Source: Candidatus Obscuribacterales bacterium (GTDB lineage: Bacteria > Cyanobacteriota > Vampirovibrionia > Obscuribacterales > Obscuribacteraceae). From it: a DNA stretch of 64,000 nucleotides. Below, piece after piece: positions 43,720 to 52,635 of this stretch. The position numbers were made by a program, and so were the translations under genes. The notes below the pieces were generated by a model, which had not been told where the DNA came from, made no database searches, and worked only from the letters and a program-made list of their open reading frames with translations. The DNA is taken from positions 1-64,000 of the forward strand of contig JAIEQI010000002.1 in NCBI GenBank assembly GCA_019747875.1. Reading direction: 5' to 3'. The first letter of the stretch is position 1; the number at the start of each line of letters is the position of its first letter.

Positions 43720-44709
43720 ATGAAAGGCAAATCCATACTATTAGCACTGAGCGGGTCTCAGCAGTCTCGCTATGCCACTGAAGTATGCTGGAACCTGGCG
43801 ACTCAGTTGAAAGCAACGATCACTGCACATCACGTTGTCGATTCACATAGCGCCTGGGAATTTATTGGACACGAAAATCCCGCCTTTCTCAAGTCTACTA
43901 GCTATCTGAATGCTTACCAGCAGCTCTGTAAGTCTCTCTTTTGTCTGGGTGAGGAGCTTGCAGAAGCGTATACGAGCGAAGCGAAAAAGCGCGGCGTGGA
44001 TGATATTTGTATCGTGGACGAAGGTAATCCGATAGCTCAAATATGCAAGCGCGCTCTCGATCACAAATTGGTTGTGATTGGTCATCGCCCGCACTCGGCG
44101 GTTAAGCATACAATCAGCGCCGGCGATGAGGGAGCTGTACCGGATGCAGCTGGACAATTTATGCGTTTGTCGATTGCAGAGGCTCTCAGCAATGAGTGCG
44201 CGAGACCATTGTTGGTGGTCCAGGATAAATGCACCGTTTGGACCTCGATGACGATCATGATTTCGATGGATCACATCAATGAGATCTTCATCAATTCATG
44301 TCTAGATATGGCAATGACATTGAACGTGAATCCGGTCTTGCTTTGCCTTTCCAGTGGAGCTCATGAGGAGGCTCCGGAGAGCTTCATAAAAGACATTAGA
44401 GAATCGAATCGCCGGCTTGCAGATGTGCCTATGGCGGTTGCCCCGGCTGATGGTCAAATATCGGTTTATCACGATAACTGGTGCGTTCCGGACGGTGGCA
44501 GCGTTGATAAGAAACAATTTCAAAACACACTTGTTGTGATCCCTACTCGCAAGGTAGCGGGTGAACGCATCACCGTTGTTGATAGTTCTCCAGCACTCTT
44601 TGTACGCCATCTAACTTTGCCTTCGATTCTGCTCTGGCCGGAAGAATATGTATACTCAATCGCTGAGCGCGATCAGTCTAAGGCTGCTAGCCGCGGCGCG
44701 GCGATTTAA
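43720..44709 (+). CDS. Tandem Usp-like protein, degenerate
   Basis: The product of 329 residues looks like two Usp folds in one chain. The first (residues 1-165) shows KSILLALSGSQQSRYATEVCW, a central KLVVIGHRPHSAV and ARPLLVVQD; the second starts at about residue 175 (TSMTIMISMDHINEIFINS) and includes NTLVVIPTRKV and SPALFVRHLTLPSILLW. The Gly-rich ATP loops are not well kept (no G-2x-G-9x-G), so nucleotide binding is doubtful. AGAGGG about 8 bases before the ATG supports the start. It follows the single-domain Usp gene and converges with the response-regulator gene. Confidence 0.7.
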   Translation: MKGKSILLALSGSQQSRYATEVCWNLATQLKATITAHHVVDSHSAWEFIGHENPAFLKSTSYLNAYQQLCKSLFCLGEELAEAYTSEAKKRGVDDICIVDEGNPIAQICKRALDHKLVVIGHRPHSAVKHTISAGDEGAVPDAAGQFMRLSIAEALSNECARPLLVVQDKCTVWTSMTIMISMDHINEIFINSCLDMAMTLNVNPVLLCLSSGAHEEAPESFIKDIRESNRRLADVPMAVAPADGQISVYHDNWCVPDGGSVDKKQFQNTLVVIPTRKVAGERITVVDSSPALFVRHLTLPSILLWPEEYVYSIAERDQSKAASRGAAI

Positions 44710-44728
44710 CGGGGCGAAGTTTAGAGAT

Positions 44729-44753
44729 GTAGGGCGACGCCATTTGCCGCCCT
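44729..44753. terminator. Hairpin overlapping dispersed motif copy 3
   Basis: AGGGCG (44731-44736) pairs with CGCCCT (44748-44753). The left part, TAGGGCGACGCCAT, matches the short dispersed motif at 6371-6392 and 12203-12228. It lies in the 55-base gap between convergent genes. There is no long T tract, so terminator function is only likely. Confidence 0.45.
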
Positions 44754-44764
44754 CGATGCAAAAC

Positions 44765-45436
44765 TTACGCAACTTCTCTTTCGCTAGAGCCTAGTTTATA
44801 TCCGGCTCCGGCGATTACTTCGATAATTCGATCACCCAGCTGTTGTCTAATCCTTTTCACTGTTGTGCGCAGTGCCTCGGCTGTTACTTCGCTATTGGAC
44901 GGCCAGACACGAAGTACTAGTTCGTTCGCTTTGAAAATCACTCCTGGGTGTCTTGCCAGAAATTCTAACAAGGCAAATTCGCGAGGACGCAGTTTTACTT
45001 GTCTACCGTTGAAATGTGCGGACAATGTCGTCGGATTCAATACCCAATCTCCGATCCGGTGGTAGTCACAGATCAGACCAGGGCGTCTTAGCAGTGCGCG
45101 CACCCGCGACGAAAGTTCTCTTAAGCTGAAAGGATGGATAAGAAAATCATCGGCACCAGCATCTAAGCCTTCTGTGCGGTCGTCTATGCTGCCTCGATCG
45201 CTAAGGATGATAACCGGCAAATTTCCTTTGCGTCGATACCACCTTAGAAGGTGCAACCCCGGCTCGTCCGGCAAGTTTGAATCGATAATGACAAGATCGA
45301 ACGCACCATTTTCTAGCCAATGCCGCGCTTCAAGTGCGCTGCTGACCGGTTCGATTTGGTGGTTGTCCCTGCGAAGTTGCACAGAGACCGTTTGCAGGAT
45401 GTTTTGATCCCTTTCAATAAGTAATATCTTCGCCAT
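44765..45436 (-). CDS. OmpR-type response regulator with altered receiver
   Basis: The 223-residue product is a close paralog of the regulator at 20000-20659, with receiver (1-115) and winged helix (about 130-218; LRPREFALLEFLARHPG, ALRTTVKRIRQQL, GAGYKLG). The phospho-acceptor Asp is present (LVIIDSNLPD). The acidic pair reads E-R-D rather than D-D-D, and the conserved switch Lys is His (LIHPFS instead of IKPFS), with Ser in place of Thr. Phosphorylation signalling may therefore be altered or absent. No kinase gene is adjacent. The ATG at 45436 is chosen by homology; the frame is open to 45565. Confidence 0.85.
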   Translation of the reverse strand: MAKILLIERDQNILQTVSVQLRRDNHQIEPVSSALEARHWLENGAFDLVIIDSNLPDEPGLHLLRWYRRKGNLPVIILSDRGSIDDRTEGLDAGADDFLIHPFSLRELSSRVRALLRRPGLICDYHRIGDWVLNPTTLSAHFNGRQVKLRPREFALLEFLARHPGVIFKANELVLRVWPSNSEVTAEALRTTVKRIRQQLGDRIIEVIAGAGYKLGSSEREVA

Positions 45437-45543
45437 AAGCATCGCACACCGTTCCGCCAATCTTATCTTCTGATGCTTCTGACGAGGCGCCAATGTTGAG
45501 TTATGCAGTTGGCATTGTGAGGATTGCTCGGGATTGGACGACA

Positions 45544-46788
45544 CTATCCTCCGGCGTAGCTCCAATGATGGTAGTCGTTAGCGATTGGTCCGCGCCCATC
45601 ACCGTGCTGCCAGCCGTTGTTCCTCAGTGCTCTCTGTACCACCGGATTGTTCCAATTTTGAAGATCCATGGCGCCGCTACTCTGGTGGCGTGAAGCGCCG
45701 ACTCGCGCTGCTATCCTTGCTGTTCGTACTGCGGATTGTTGTTGACTGTTTGTTCTACCAGCCGGATTGTAATTGCGTGGGCCGTCTTCGAGGCGGATCG
45801 GAACACCGTTCCTCGTTGCTTCTTCCTGTGCACGTAGGAACGCGAGTCCGGCAGCCCGCGGGAGCCAGAGCGGCACGTTTTGTTTCAATGTGAATTCACC
45901 GTTGGAGTTCATGTACCGAATATTGCCGTTCTCTCCGATCAGAATCGCATCGGGGTGCCTGCTCCGAACTTCTTGAATGTAAGATGCTTCGAGAACGCCC
46001 TTGCTTATGAGTTCGGGATCTGAGATCGATTTTCCACGCCAATAGGCGGCGACTTTATTGTCGCGATGTGTCTGGGGCGCATCTGACGGTGTTCGCCGAT
46101 CTCCACTGTAATCTCTTGGCACAATAGGTGTCAATGTTCTAGGCCATGGCTCCTTTTGTGTTGGGTCCGGCTTTATTTCAGGCGTGGGAAACCAATTGTC
46201 ATTCTTCTTTGGAGGCGTGGCCGGCTTGTCGGGGCGTGGATCGAACGGCACTATCAATGGTGGCAATGTCGGAATTGTCGAATTGCCTGTCGATAGGTCC
46301 TTCCGTTTCGGTGGCTCGAAACTTGTTTGCGGTTTTTCCGGTGGCTTTGCCGGCTCCTGTTTCGGAGCTGATTTGCCGGTGTCTTGTTTCTCAGGCGCTT
46401 TGCCGTGGTCTTGCTTTGGATCTTGTTTTTCCTGTGGCTTGCCTTGCTCTGGTTTCTTATCGCTTGTTTTTGGTGGATCATCAAAATCCAGAGGTGGTCG
46501 ATAAATATTCGGAATTTCGTTTGATTTTTCGGGCGCCTTGTTGCTTCCCGTTGGACCCGCTTTTTGCTTTTCAGAATTGCTTGCGCCTTGAATTTCAAAT
46601 TTCGGCAAACTTGGTAGCTTGTTGATTTTGAATTGATTGTTGATCTTTGGATCCAAAAGATCAGATAGCGTCGAGCTCATCGACGGCATCTTCAATTGCT
46701 TCGACTCAACGTTCTCAGAAGAGCCGCCGAGCTTCAAGTCGTTTGCAGCCACACTCTGGTAGCTGTCGCTTTTGTATAGTCTTTCCAT
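45544..46788 (-). CDS. Signal-less protein with M15-type peptidase C-terminus
   Basis: The product has 414 residues. The N-terminal 230 residues are low-complexity, rich in Pro, Lys, Asp, Ser and Gln (KPEQGKPQEKQDPKQDHGK), probably disordered. The C-terminal 180 residues fit the M15 (VanY/DdcY-like) D,D-carboxypeptidase or endolysin pattern: ASRHQSSGAMDLQNW (SxHxxGxAxD) followed by GWQHGDGRGP and DYHHWSYAGG, which would give His, Asp and His zinc ligands. The expected target is peptidoglycan. There is no signal peptide, which is unusual for such an enzyme and resembles the plan of the large proteins at 3056, 6462 and 41078. It lies 107 bases from the regulator gene, on the same strand. Confidence 0.72.
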   Translation of the reverse strand: MERLYKSDSYQSVAANDLKLGGSSENVESKQLKMPSMSSTLSDLLDPKINNQFKINKLPSLPKFEIQGASNSEKQKAGPTGSNKAPEKSNEIPNIYRPPLDFDDPPKTSDKKPEQGKPQEKQDPKQDHGKAPEKQDTGKSAPKQEPAKPPEKPQTSFEPPKRKDLSTGNSTIPTLPPLIVPFDPRPDKPATPPKKNDNWFPTPEIKPDPTQKEPWPRTLTPIVPRDYSGDRRTPSDAPQTHRDNKVAAYWRGKSISDPELISKGVLEASYIQEVRSRHPDAILIGENGNIRYMNSNGEFTLKQNVPLWLPRAAGLAFLRAQEEATRNGVPIRLEDGPRNYNPAGRTNSQQQSAVRTARIAARVGASRHQSSGAMDLQNWNNPVVQRALRNNGWQHGDGRGPIANDYHHWSYAGG

Positions 46789-47025
46789 GTTTGCTGAAGT
46801 GAAATGGTCTTCCTGGCTGGGAAGACGAGATGGAGTAAATTGAAGCGCTGCCGAGATTGGGAAAACACCTTCTATCTTTGGCGGATCTGGTGTGCTCTTC
46901 CCATAGCCATGTAATGGTTAGGAAATGCTAATGTAATCGGCGTGGCATCATAGTGGCACGCAGGTTAAATCTGTGTGGAGGGTCTCTGCGTTTGGGTCTA
47001 CGATTTTGAGTTGGGATTGAGAAAT

Positions 47026-47310
47026 AGCGGACGGGACGTCCGCTGCCCATACTATGGGCGGACAAGATGATGCTGCTGGCGATCTCATCTCATCTCATCT
47101 CAGCTTGGTCTAGTGCAGATATTTGCAGCTAGTATGGAGCGCGGACATCTTGTCCGCCCATAAGCGCGAAGCGCGTTGCAGCTTCGCATTCGGAGTTTCG
47201 CTGGAGGTAGAGTCTCCCTAAAGCTGTAGCGTAGATAGTAGAATCTGCCTATGGGCGGACGGGACGTCCGCTGCCCATACTATGGGCGGACAAGATGTCC
47301 GCGCTCCATA
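47026..47310 (+). repeat. Palindromic interspersed repeat, copy C
   Basis: The full element runs 47133-47310: left arm 47133-47162, core as in copy A, an extra arm 47250-47279, and right arm 47281-47310. A truncated second arm pair precedes it (47026-47070), ending in TGATG and four copies of ATCTC (47082-47101). The arms differ in loop sequence (ACGTCCC, ACATCTT), which keeps the hairpin and changes the loop. The whole gap 46789-47345 carries no gene. Confidence 0.85.
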
Positions 47311-47345
47311 CTACGAATCTTCGAAGCCTCTATTGACTAGTTGCA

Positions 47346-47861
47346 TTAGTTCATGTGGGGGTCTTCGAGTTGGCTGAGTACCCAGCAATTTCTTCTTACT
47401 GATTCGTCGAGAAAGAGGCAAAGTTCTATTCCCGCACGCGCTTGATGTCCGTTTGCCGCCTGTTGCGAATAAACTTCGATGAATTTTGAGTCGTGTAGCA
47501 AGTGGGAGAAGCGGGCTAGTTGCTCCCCGCGCAGTAAAATCGTGGGACGCGAAACCAGCTTCAACCACCAGGGATATGACTCCATAGATGGTGGCTTACC
47601 CAATGACTGGACAAACGATTCGCACTCTTTGAGAAGGTGGAATTGTGGATCAATGTAATGTCCCGCTTCAAAAATACTCTTTAATGGAAACAAAAAATCA
47701 GTTTTGAAAGTGGCTTTGCCGCAGGTGCTCAAACACTGGTTCAATATCTGATCGGCGACAATGACTTGAGCAGCCGCTGGCTGTCTTGCCACCGAATTTG
47801 GCATCGGCTGGTAGATGCGCTTGTAGCTATCCGAATCTATTGCACCGAGATTGAGTTTCAT
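47346..47861 (-). CDS. Hypothetical protein, 171 aa
   Basis: No family is recognised. The product is soluble and helical, with several Cys (QCLSTCGK; ECESFVQ; ELCLFLDESVRRNC), an Arg/Gln/Ala stretch (PNSVARQPAAAQVIVADQIL) and a central Trp-containing segment (SMESYPWWLKLVSRPTILL). Its ATG overlaps the stop of the 898-aa TPR gene (ATGA, 47858-47861), so translation is coupled and the two products probably work together. The repeat copy C follows the stop after about 35 bases. Confidence 0.65.
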   Translation of the reverse strand: MKLNLGAIDSDSYKRIYQPMPNSVARQPAAAQVIVADQILNQCLSTCGKATFKTDFLFPLKSIFEAGHYIDPQFHLLKECESFVQSLGKPPSMESYPWWLKLVSRPTILLRGEQLARFSHLLHDSKFIEVYSQQAANGHQARAGIELCLFLDESVRRNCWVLSQLEDPHMN

Positions 47862-50554
47862 CGTGATTGCCTCGATAGAACGATTTTGATACGGTCTGCT
47901 TCCTTCGCTCTTCCTGTCTTTTCGTAAACTCGCGCCAAAAGTACCAGCGCCTTTGATGCCGATGAATCATCACCTTCTGCGTGCGATAGAACGTCCTTGC
48001 AGAGCTGTTCGGCCAGATCCATTTGTACCATCTCCTCGCACTTTCCAGCCGCAAATAGCTTCATCGGATTTGGATTCTCCAACCAATCAAGTTCGCACAA
48101 AATTCTTTGTTGGCATGCTGTCGCCGCCTGCTCGTTGTTCAAGATTCGATAATTTGTCAAAAGGTGAATGGTGGTTTCGCACAAGTCTTCAGAGTTGCGC
48201 GACATTGCTTCTTGCACGCGCCGGATGCGCTCAAAGAGATCCGTAGCTCCTTGATAGTTCCCCATCGTCTCGTGACACATTGCCAAATTCTTGAGCAGAT
48301 CGGTCATTTCACTCGGGCTTACGTCATCGCAAGTTTTTGCGGCGCGGTATGCAATGTTGAATAGATTGAGCGCTTCCTCTGGTTGCTTGCATTGCAAAAG
48401 ACTCTTCGCGAGAATGGTGGCGTTGCGAATGCGATCTAAGACTTTGAATTTTGGATGGTTATCTGAAGCTGCCCGAACGAAACGCATTAATTTGAGCCCT
48501 AGTTCTGGCTCGCATTTCGGAACGGGTCTGTTCTGATCCATCAGAATCATTCCAAGTCGGAACAAGCTACGGAGGCTGTCCTGATGGAAAGGTCCAAGAC
48601 TGACAGATCTCTTCAGCCAGGCATAAGTGTTCGCGATCTCGTGCGGAGTGAATCGAGCGTTGCCATCCCATGCTGAGTAGATGCGCTTAAATGCGTTAGC
48701 GATATCGAGGTCAGCCCTGATTTCGTCTTCTAGTTGATCATGCTCTTCGAAGACAAAACGGAAATCTATCTGTTTGATAGTCGGATAGGCTTTGTCAAAC
48801 AGCTCTTGGTTCTTCTTCAGTACATCGGTGTAGAGCACTGGCATTTGTTGTTGAAAAACAGCTGCCAATCTTATCTTTAATGAAGTGAAAAACTGCTCCC
48901 ACTGCACGATGATGCTTTGCCAACCTGGTTCCAGCAGAAGATTCTTGGTGACGATTTCGGGCTGCGCATCCGGTGCAAGGGATAAAGACGGTTCTTGTTC
49001 GACAGCACTGGAGCCCTGGATCATGTCATCGATCATCGAGAGCGGAGATGAAGATGTAGTTTTGATTTTTGCCAGAGCTTCAGCACTGATGTTCGCTCGA
49101 GCATCCAGCACTGCTTGCGGATCTGTTTCAGCTGCGGCATGTGCGGCTGCTGCAGCTTGAATATCTGCGATAGTAATGCGCTGTGGTATTGCAGCAATTC
49201 TTAGACCCGGTGGGTAAATGCTGTGTTGACCCGTGGGATGTTTATCGACCGATCCAACTGTCATGGACTCACGAACGGGGGCCTCATGTGATGATGCTAC
49301 TGTTGCGTGTACTGCATCTGCTGCAGCAGCATCGCCATTGACAGAACCTGCACCTTCCGTTTCAGAGCCCGGTGCTTGAACAGCTTTGAGCTGTTCCTCA
49401 ACCTCGTTGATCTTCGCCTGGGCATTAATAAATCGCTGTTGTGCTTCTGCAATATTTTGCAGAGCACGAGTGGCGTCTTCTTGAAGTTTCTGAAGCACGG
49501 CATCAGAAGCGCTGTTGCTCCTGGCAATCTCTAAACTCCGCTCAGCTAATAATGCTGCTTGATCAGAAAGTGCTATGGCGAATTCGGCAAGCTCCGCTGA
49601 CAGCTCTAATAGCGCCTTCGCATCCGTTGCTCGCGTTCCTTTTTGCTCTGCTGAAGCTAATTGAGCCTGGTCCGCCGCCGGCGGCTCAAAACTTTGAAGT
49701 GGTATTTCTTGTGTGTCAACCGGACTTAAAGCAGCATTAACACCTGTATTTTGTGACCCAGGTGCGTGAGAATCAGGCGCCAGTTCAGAACTTGATGCCA
49801 TATCGGTCGCTTCGGCGTTCGCCTGCACCGATTCTGCCACTGATGCGTTGTCTGTCGCTACGCTTGGGTCTGCGGACTTCGCCTCCGCCGCAGCCTCGGC
49901 TGCAGCTACCAGATCTGCTGATGTCGGATCCGGCGTACCTGGGCGCCCCATTTTTGGTAGTTTTGCAGTTGATGTGAGCAAATGCGAAATTGCCTGCATG
50001 TCAGTCATGGTGCGCGCGCCGGAGCGCCGTACAATCGGAATCTCTTCGGTAAGATTAGTAGTGGAGCGTTCTCTTTCTTCGATTGCTGCCTGTCTGGTTG
50101 CGTTGTATGCCTTGGCGTACAGAACTTCAGGCGACTTGCCTTGCATTTGCACCAGCATTGCTGCAGTTTGCAGCACACCCATAGTGTCAGGATGGTTTGG
50201 ACCGAGAGATTGCACGCGAAGGTCATAGATCTCGACATAAATGCGTTCAGCGCCGGCGAGATCTTCCATTTGCTTGTACAAGCTCGCCATCAATTCCATG
50301 ATGCGTGTTCGTTCTTCCACATCAACTGTTTGAAGGTAGTATTGGAGAGTTCGTGGCTGCTCGTAACCTAGTTTTATGTATTTCCCTGACAAGTTGAGTA
50401 GGGAGCGAATTGCTTGAAACTTTTCGTCTGGCGCGCTGGCAATCTTAAGAGCCTCAGCCAGCTTTTCTTCTGACTCAGTTAGTCTGTCGGAATTCAATAG
50501 GTCGATTCCGCTCTTGATTAGTTTGTCGAACTCAGTCAGTTCCTCGTCGGCCAT
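47858..50554 (-). CDS. Large TPR protein with disordered middle, 898 aa
   Basis: The N-terminal 150 residues hold KLC-type TPRs (AERIYVEIYDLRVQSLGPNHPDTM). A long Ala/Ser/Asp/Glu-rich region (about 180-520) is probably disordered, with a helical coiled-coil stretch (DQAALLAERSLEIARSNSAS; NAQAKINEVEEQLKA). The C-terminal 370 residues are helical with TPR-like pairs (PEEALNLFNIAYRAAKTCDD; NYQGATDLFERIRRVQEA). There is no signal or membrane helix, so it is cytosolic. It may be a scaffold or regulator. The next gene, 171 aa, overlaps by 4 bases. Function is unknown. Confidence 0.8.
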   Translation of the reverse strand: MADEELTEFDKLIKSGIDLLNSDRLTESEEKLAEALKIASAPDEKFQAIRSLLNLSGKYIKLGYEQPRTLQYYLQTVDVEERTRIMELMASLYKQMEDLAGAERIYVEIYDLRVQSLGPNHPDTMGVLQTAAMLVQMQGKSPEVLYAKAYNATRQAAIEERERSTTNLTEEIPIVRRSGARTMTDMQAISHLLTSTAKLPKMGRPGTPDPTSADLVAAAEAAAEAKSADPSVATDNASVAESVQANAEATDMASSSELAPDSHAPGSQNTGVNAALSPVDTQEIPLQSFEPPAADQAQLASAEQKGTRATDAKALLELSAELAEFAIALSDQAALLAERSLEIARSNSASDAVLQKLQEDATRALQNIAEAQQRFINAQAKINEVEEQLKAVQAPGSETEGAGSVNGDAAAADAVHATVASSHEAPVRESMTVGSVDKHPTGQHSIYPPGLRIAAIPQRITIADIQAAAAAHAAAETDPQAVLDARANISAEALAKIKTTSSSPLSMIDDMIQGSSAVEQEPSLSLAPDAQPEIVTKNLLLEPGWQSIIVQWEQFFTSLKIRLAAVFQQQMPVLYTDVLKKNQELFDKAYPTIKQIDFRFVFEEHDQLEDEIRADLDIANAFKRIYSAWDGNARFTPHEIANTYAWLKRSVSLGPFHQDSLRSLFRLGMILMDQNRPVPKCEPELGLKLMRFVRAASDNHPKFKVLDRIRNATILAKSLLQCKQPEEALNLFNIAYRAAKTCDDVSPSEMTDLLKNLAMCHETMGNYQGATDLFERIRRVQEAMSRNSEDLCETTIHLLTNYRILNNEQAATACQQRILCELDWLENPNPMKLFAAGKCEEMVQMDLAEQLCKDVLSHAEGDDSSASKALVLLARVYEKTGRAKEADRIKIVLSRQSR

Positions 50555-50808
50555 CTCTTAATTTAACCAGCCCCGAAACTCCTAATTGTCGTCAAGCGAA
50601 GATATAATCTCCAACCTCTAACTTGATCTGCCCTGTCATGGGCCGAGATAAGCCCCGGAAAGCGTAATTTATCTAGCATTTACGCAGCTTATCGAATTCA
50701 GATTAAAGTACAAAGTCTTCATGTTGCCTTAACAAATTTCGGGAACCTCGACCCTCCCCACCCGTCATTTCGATCTGTGACACTTCAAAAGTAATGCGAT
50801 AAATGTAT

Positions 50809-50831
50809 CTCCGCTGAGCGGGGCCTCTTTT
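50809..50831 (+). promoter_or_regulatory. Hairpin with T-rich tail in sigma-factor leader
   Basis: CTCCGC (50809-50814) pairs with GCGGGG (50818-50823), then CCTCTTTT. It lies 50 bases before the sigma gene start, in a 327-base gap where no other gene is seen. It may attenuate transcription or end a short leader. Confidence 0.4.
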
Positions 50832-50881
50832 GCGTCCCGTTGGTTGAGTTATGTTCAAGCGCATCTAGGAATCAGGGAACT

Positions 50882-51907
50882 ATGGCAAGAACTGCTAGAG
50901 CATTAAAACCAAAGAGCGTACCGCGCTTGAAAAAGGCCGTCGGTGCCACACAGGTTGAATTTCAGGATGAGCTGAGCCTCGATGGAAGCACAGCGTTCGA
51001 CTCCGGGGAAGGGCAGATAACAGAGCTGGTTCCCGGTGGCGAAGAAGCTGTCGTTGAGACTACAGAGACCCGCCGGCGTGAGGATGACGACTCCGTGAAG
51101 TCCTTCTTGCGCGAGATCAATCGCCACAAGCTGTTGACAGGCAAGGAAGAGATTGAACTGGCACGCCGTGCACGCGGCGGCGACCAACACGCGAAGAACC
51201 GTCTGGTTCAGAGCAATTTGCGCCTGGTCGTCAGTATAGCCAGAAGATATATCAACAAGGGCCTGCCGCTTCTTGACCTCATTCAGGAAGGCAGCCTGGG
51301 TTTGATTCGCGCGGTTGAAAAGTTTGATCCTGAAAAGGGCTATAAGTTCTCTACCTACGCCACTTGGTGGGTTCGTCAGGGGATAACTAGAGCCTTGACC
51401 GACAAGTCCAGGGTTATTCGCATCCCTGTTCACATGCATGAACAGATGAGCAAATTGCGCAAGTTGATTCGCGATTTGCGCGAAAAACTCGGTAGGCAGC
51501 CGACGATCGACGAGATTGCTGAGGCCAGCAAATGGAGCAAGAAAAAACTCCTGCTCACGCTTGAAGCTTCTAGCGATTTGGTCTCCCTCGATAATAACTA
51601 TCGGGACGAGTATGATACCACCCTTGGTGAGATCATCGAAGACGAAAGCTCGCGCCAACCTGATCTTGAGACGACCTCACATCTTCTCAGCGAAGATATC
51701 AATGAACTTTTGAGCTGCCTTGCAGAACGCGAGCGTGCTGTAATCAAGCTCAGATTCGGATTCGAAACTGGTGAGCCGCTTTCCCTGGAGCAATCGGGCA
51801 AAATCCTCGGTTTCTCAAGAGAGAGAATTCGTCAGGTCGAGCAACGAGCAATGTATAAATTGCGTAAGCACAGCCGCATGCGCAACTTAGATGCATACCT
51901 CAAATAG
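50882..51907 (+). CDS. RpoD-family sigma factor
   Basis: The 341-residue product has regions 1.2 (DSVKSFLREINRHKLLTGKE), 2 (KNRLVQSNLRLVVSIARRYI; GLPLLDLIQEGSLGLIRAVE; YKFSTYATWWVRQGITRAL), 3 and 4 (LSCLAERERAVIKLRFGFE; GFSRERIRQVEQRAMYKLR). The first 75 residues are charged and disordered; region 1.1 is short. The YATWWVRQ and RIPVHMHE segments are typical of primary and group 2 sigma factors, and the length fits group 2 or a small primary sigma. AGGAATCAGGG lies before the ATG at 50882; the frame begins further upstream but without a site. It would direct RNA polymerase to -10/-35 promoters. Confidence 0.93.
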   Translation: MARTARALKPKSVPRLKKAVGATQVEFQDELSLDGSTAFDSGEGQITELVPGGEEAVVETTETRRREDDDSVKSFLREINRHKLLTGKEEIELARRARGGDQHAKNRLVQSNLRLVVSIARRYINKGLPLLDLIQEGSLGLIRAVEKFDPEKGYKFSTYATWWVRQGITRALTDKSRVIRIPVHMHEQMSKLRKLIRDLREKLGRQPTIDEIAEASKWSKKKLLLTLEASSDLVSLDNNYRDEYDTTLGEIIEDESSRQPDLETTSHLLSEDINELLSCLAERERAVIKLRFGFETGEPLSLEQSGKILGFSRERIRQVEQRAMYKLRKHSRMRNLDAYLK

Positions 51908-51932
51908 ATAGATACAACGGCGAGACAACACT

Positions 51933-51977
51933 AAGCGATCAAGCTCTCAACCCCCTTTGAGCTTGGTCGCTTTGTAT
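51933..51977 (+). terminator. Rho-independent terminator after sigma gene
   Basis: AAGCGATCAAGCTC (51933-51946) pairs with GAGCTTGGTCGCTT (51959-51972), giving a 14-base stem with one mismatch, followed by TTGTATT. It overlaps the last codons of the convergent ABC gene, which ends at 51939. It may work for both genes. Confidence 0.75.
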
Positions 51978-52628
51978 TACGCCGTCCTTCAGCTTGATCA
52001 GGCGCTTGGCATATGACGCGATGTCAGGTTCGTGTGTTACAAGCACGACGGTCATGCCATCGTTATGCAATTCTTGAAACAGTGTCATTATGTCTGACGA
52101 GGTTGCACTGTCGAGCGCGCCTGTGGGTTCATCCGCAAGCAAAATTGCTGGTTGATTCACCAGCGCCCGCGCGATCGATACGCGCTGCTGTTGTCCGCCG
52201 GATAATTGCGTCGGCTTGTGATCAATTCGCCCGCCCAGACCCACCAGGCGCAAGACGCGCTCTGCTCGTGCGCGCCGTTCCTTCTCTGGAATGCCAGCGT
52301 AAACGAGCGGAAGCATGACATTCTCAATTGCCGACATTCTCGGCAGGAGATTGAATTGTTGGAAAACGAATCCGAGCTTCTTGTTTCTGACTGCGGCTAG
52401 TTCATCTTCATCCAGGTCTTGCACTTCTTGACCATCAAGTGAATACACACCGGCGCTCGGCTGGTCTAAGCAGCCGATTATGTTCATGAGCGTGGATTTG
52501 CCTGAGCCGGACGTGCCCATAATCGCGACGTATTCACCGCCGGTGATATCAAGGCTGACGCCACGAAGTGCATGAACTGGTTCTGAGCCAAGTTCATAAA
52601 CACGAGAGATGTCGCGCAGGTTTATCAC
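51939..52628 (-). CDS. ABC transporter ATPase, MacB/LolD-type
   Basis: The 229-residue product has Walker A MGTSGSGKST, Q-loop FVFQQFNLLPRMSA, signature LSGGQQQR, Walker B AILLADEPTGALDS and H-loop VLVTHEP, all intact. The sequence type (IGCLDQPSAG, FNLL) fits the MacB/LolD group, which power envelope transport. It is the last of four genes on one strand: membrane-fusion protein (56005), permease (54398), TPR protein (53022), ATPase. The ATPase starts 7 bases after the TPR stop. Its end overlaps the terminator shared with the sigma gene. Confidence 0.94.
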   Translation of the reverse strand: MINLRDISRVYELGSEPVHALRGVSLDITGGEYVAIMGTSGSGKSTLMNIIGCLDQPSAGVYSLDGQEVQDLDEDELAAVRNKKLGFVFQQFNLLPRMSAIENVMLPLVYAGIPEKERRARAERVLRLVGLGGRIDHKPTQLSGGQQQRVSIARALVNQPAILLADEPTGALDSATSSDIMTLFQELHNDGMTVVLVTHEPDIASYAKRLIKLKDGVIQSDQAQRGLRA

Positions 52629-52635
52629 TTAGAAG

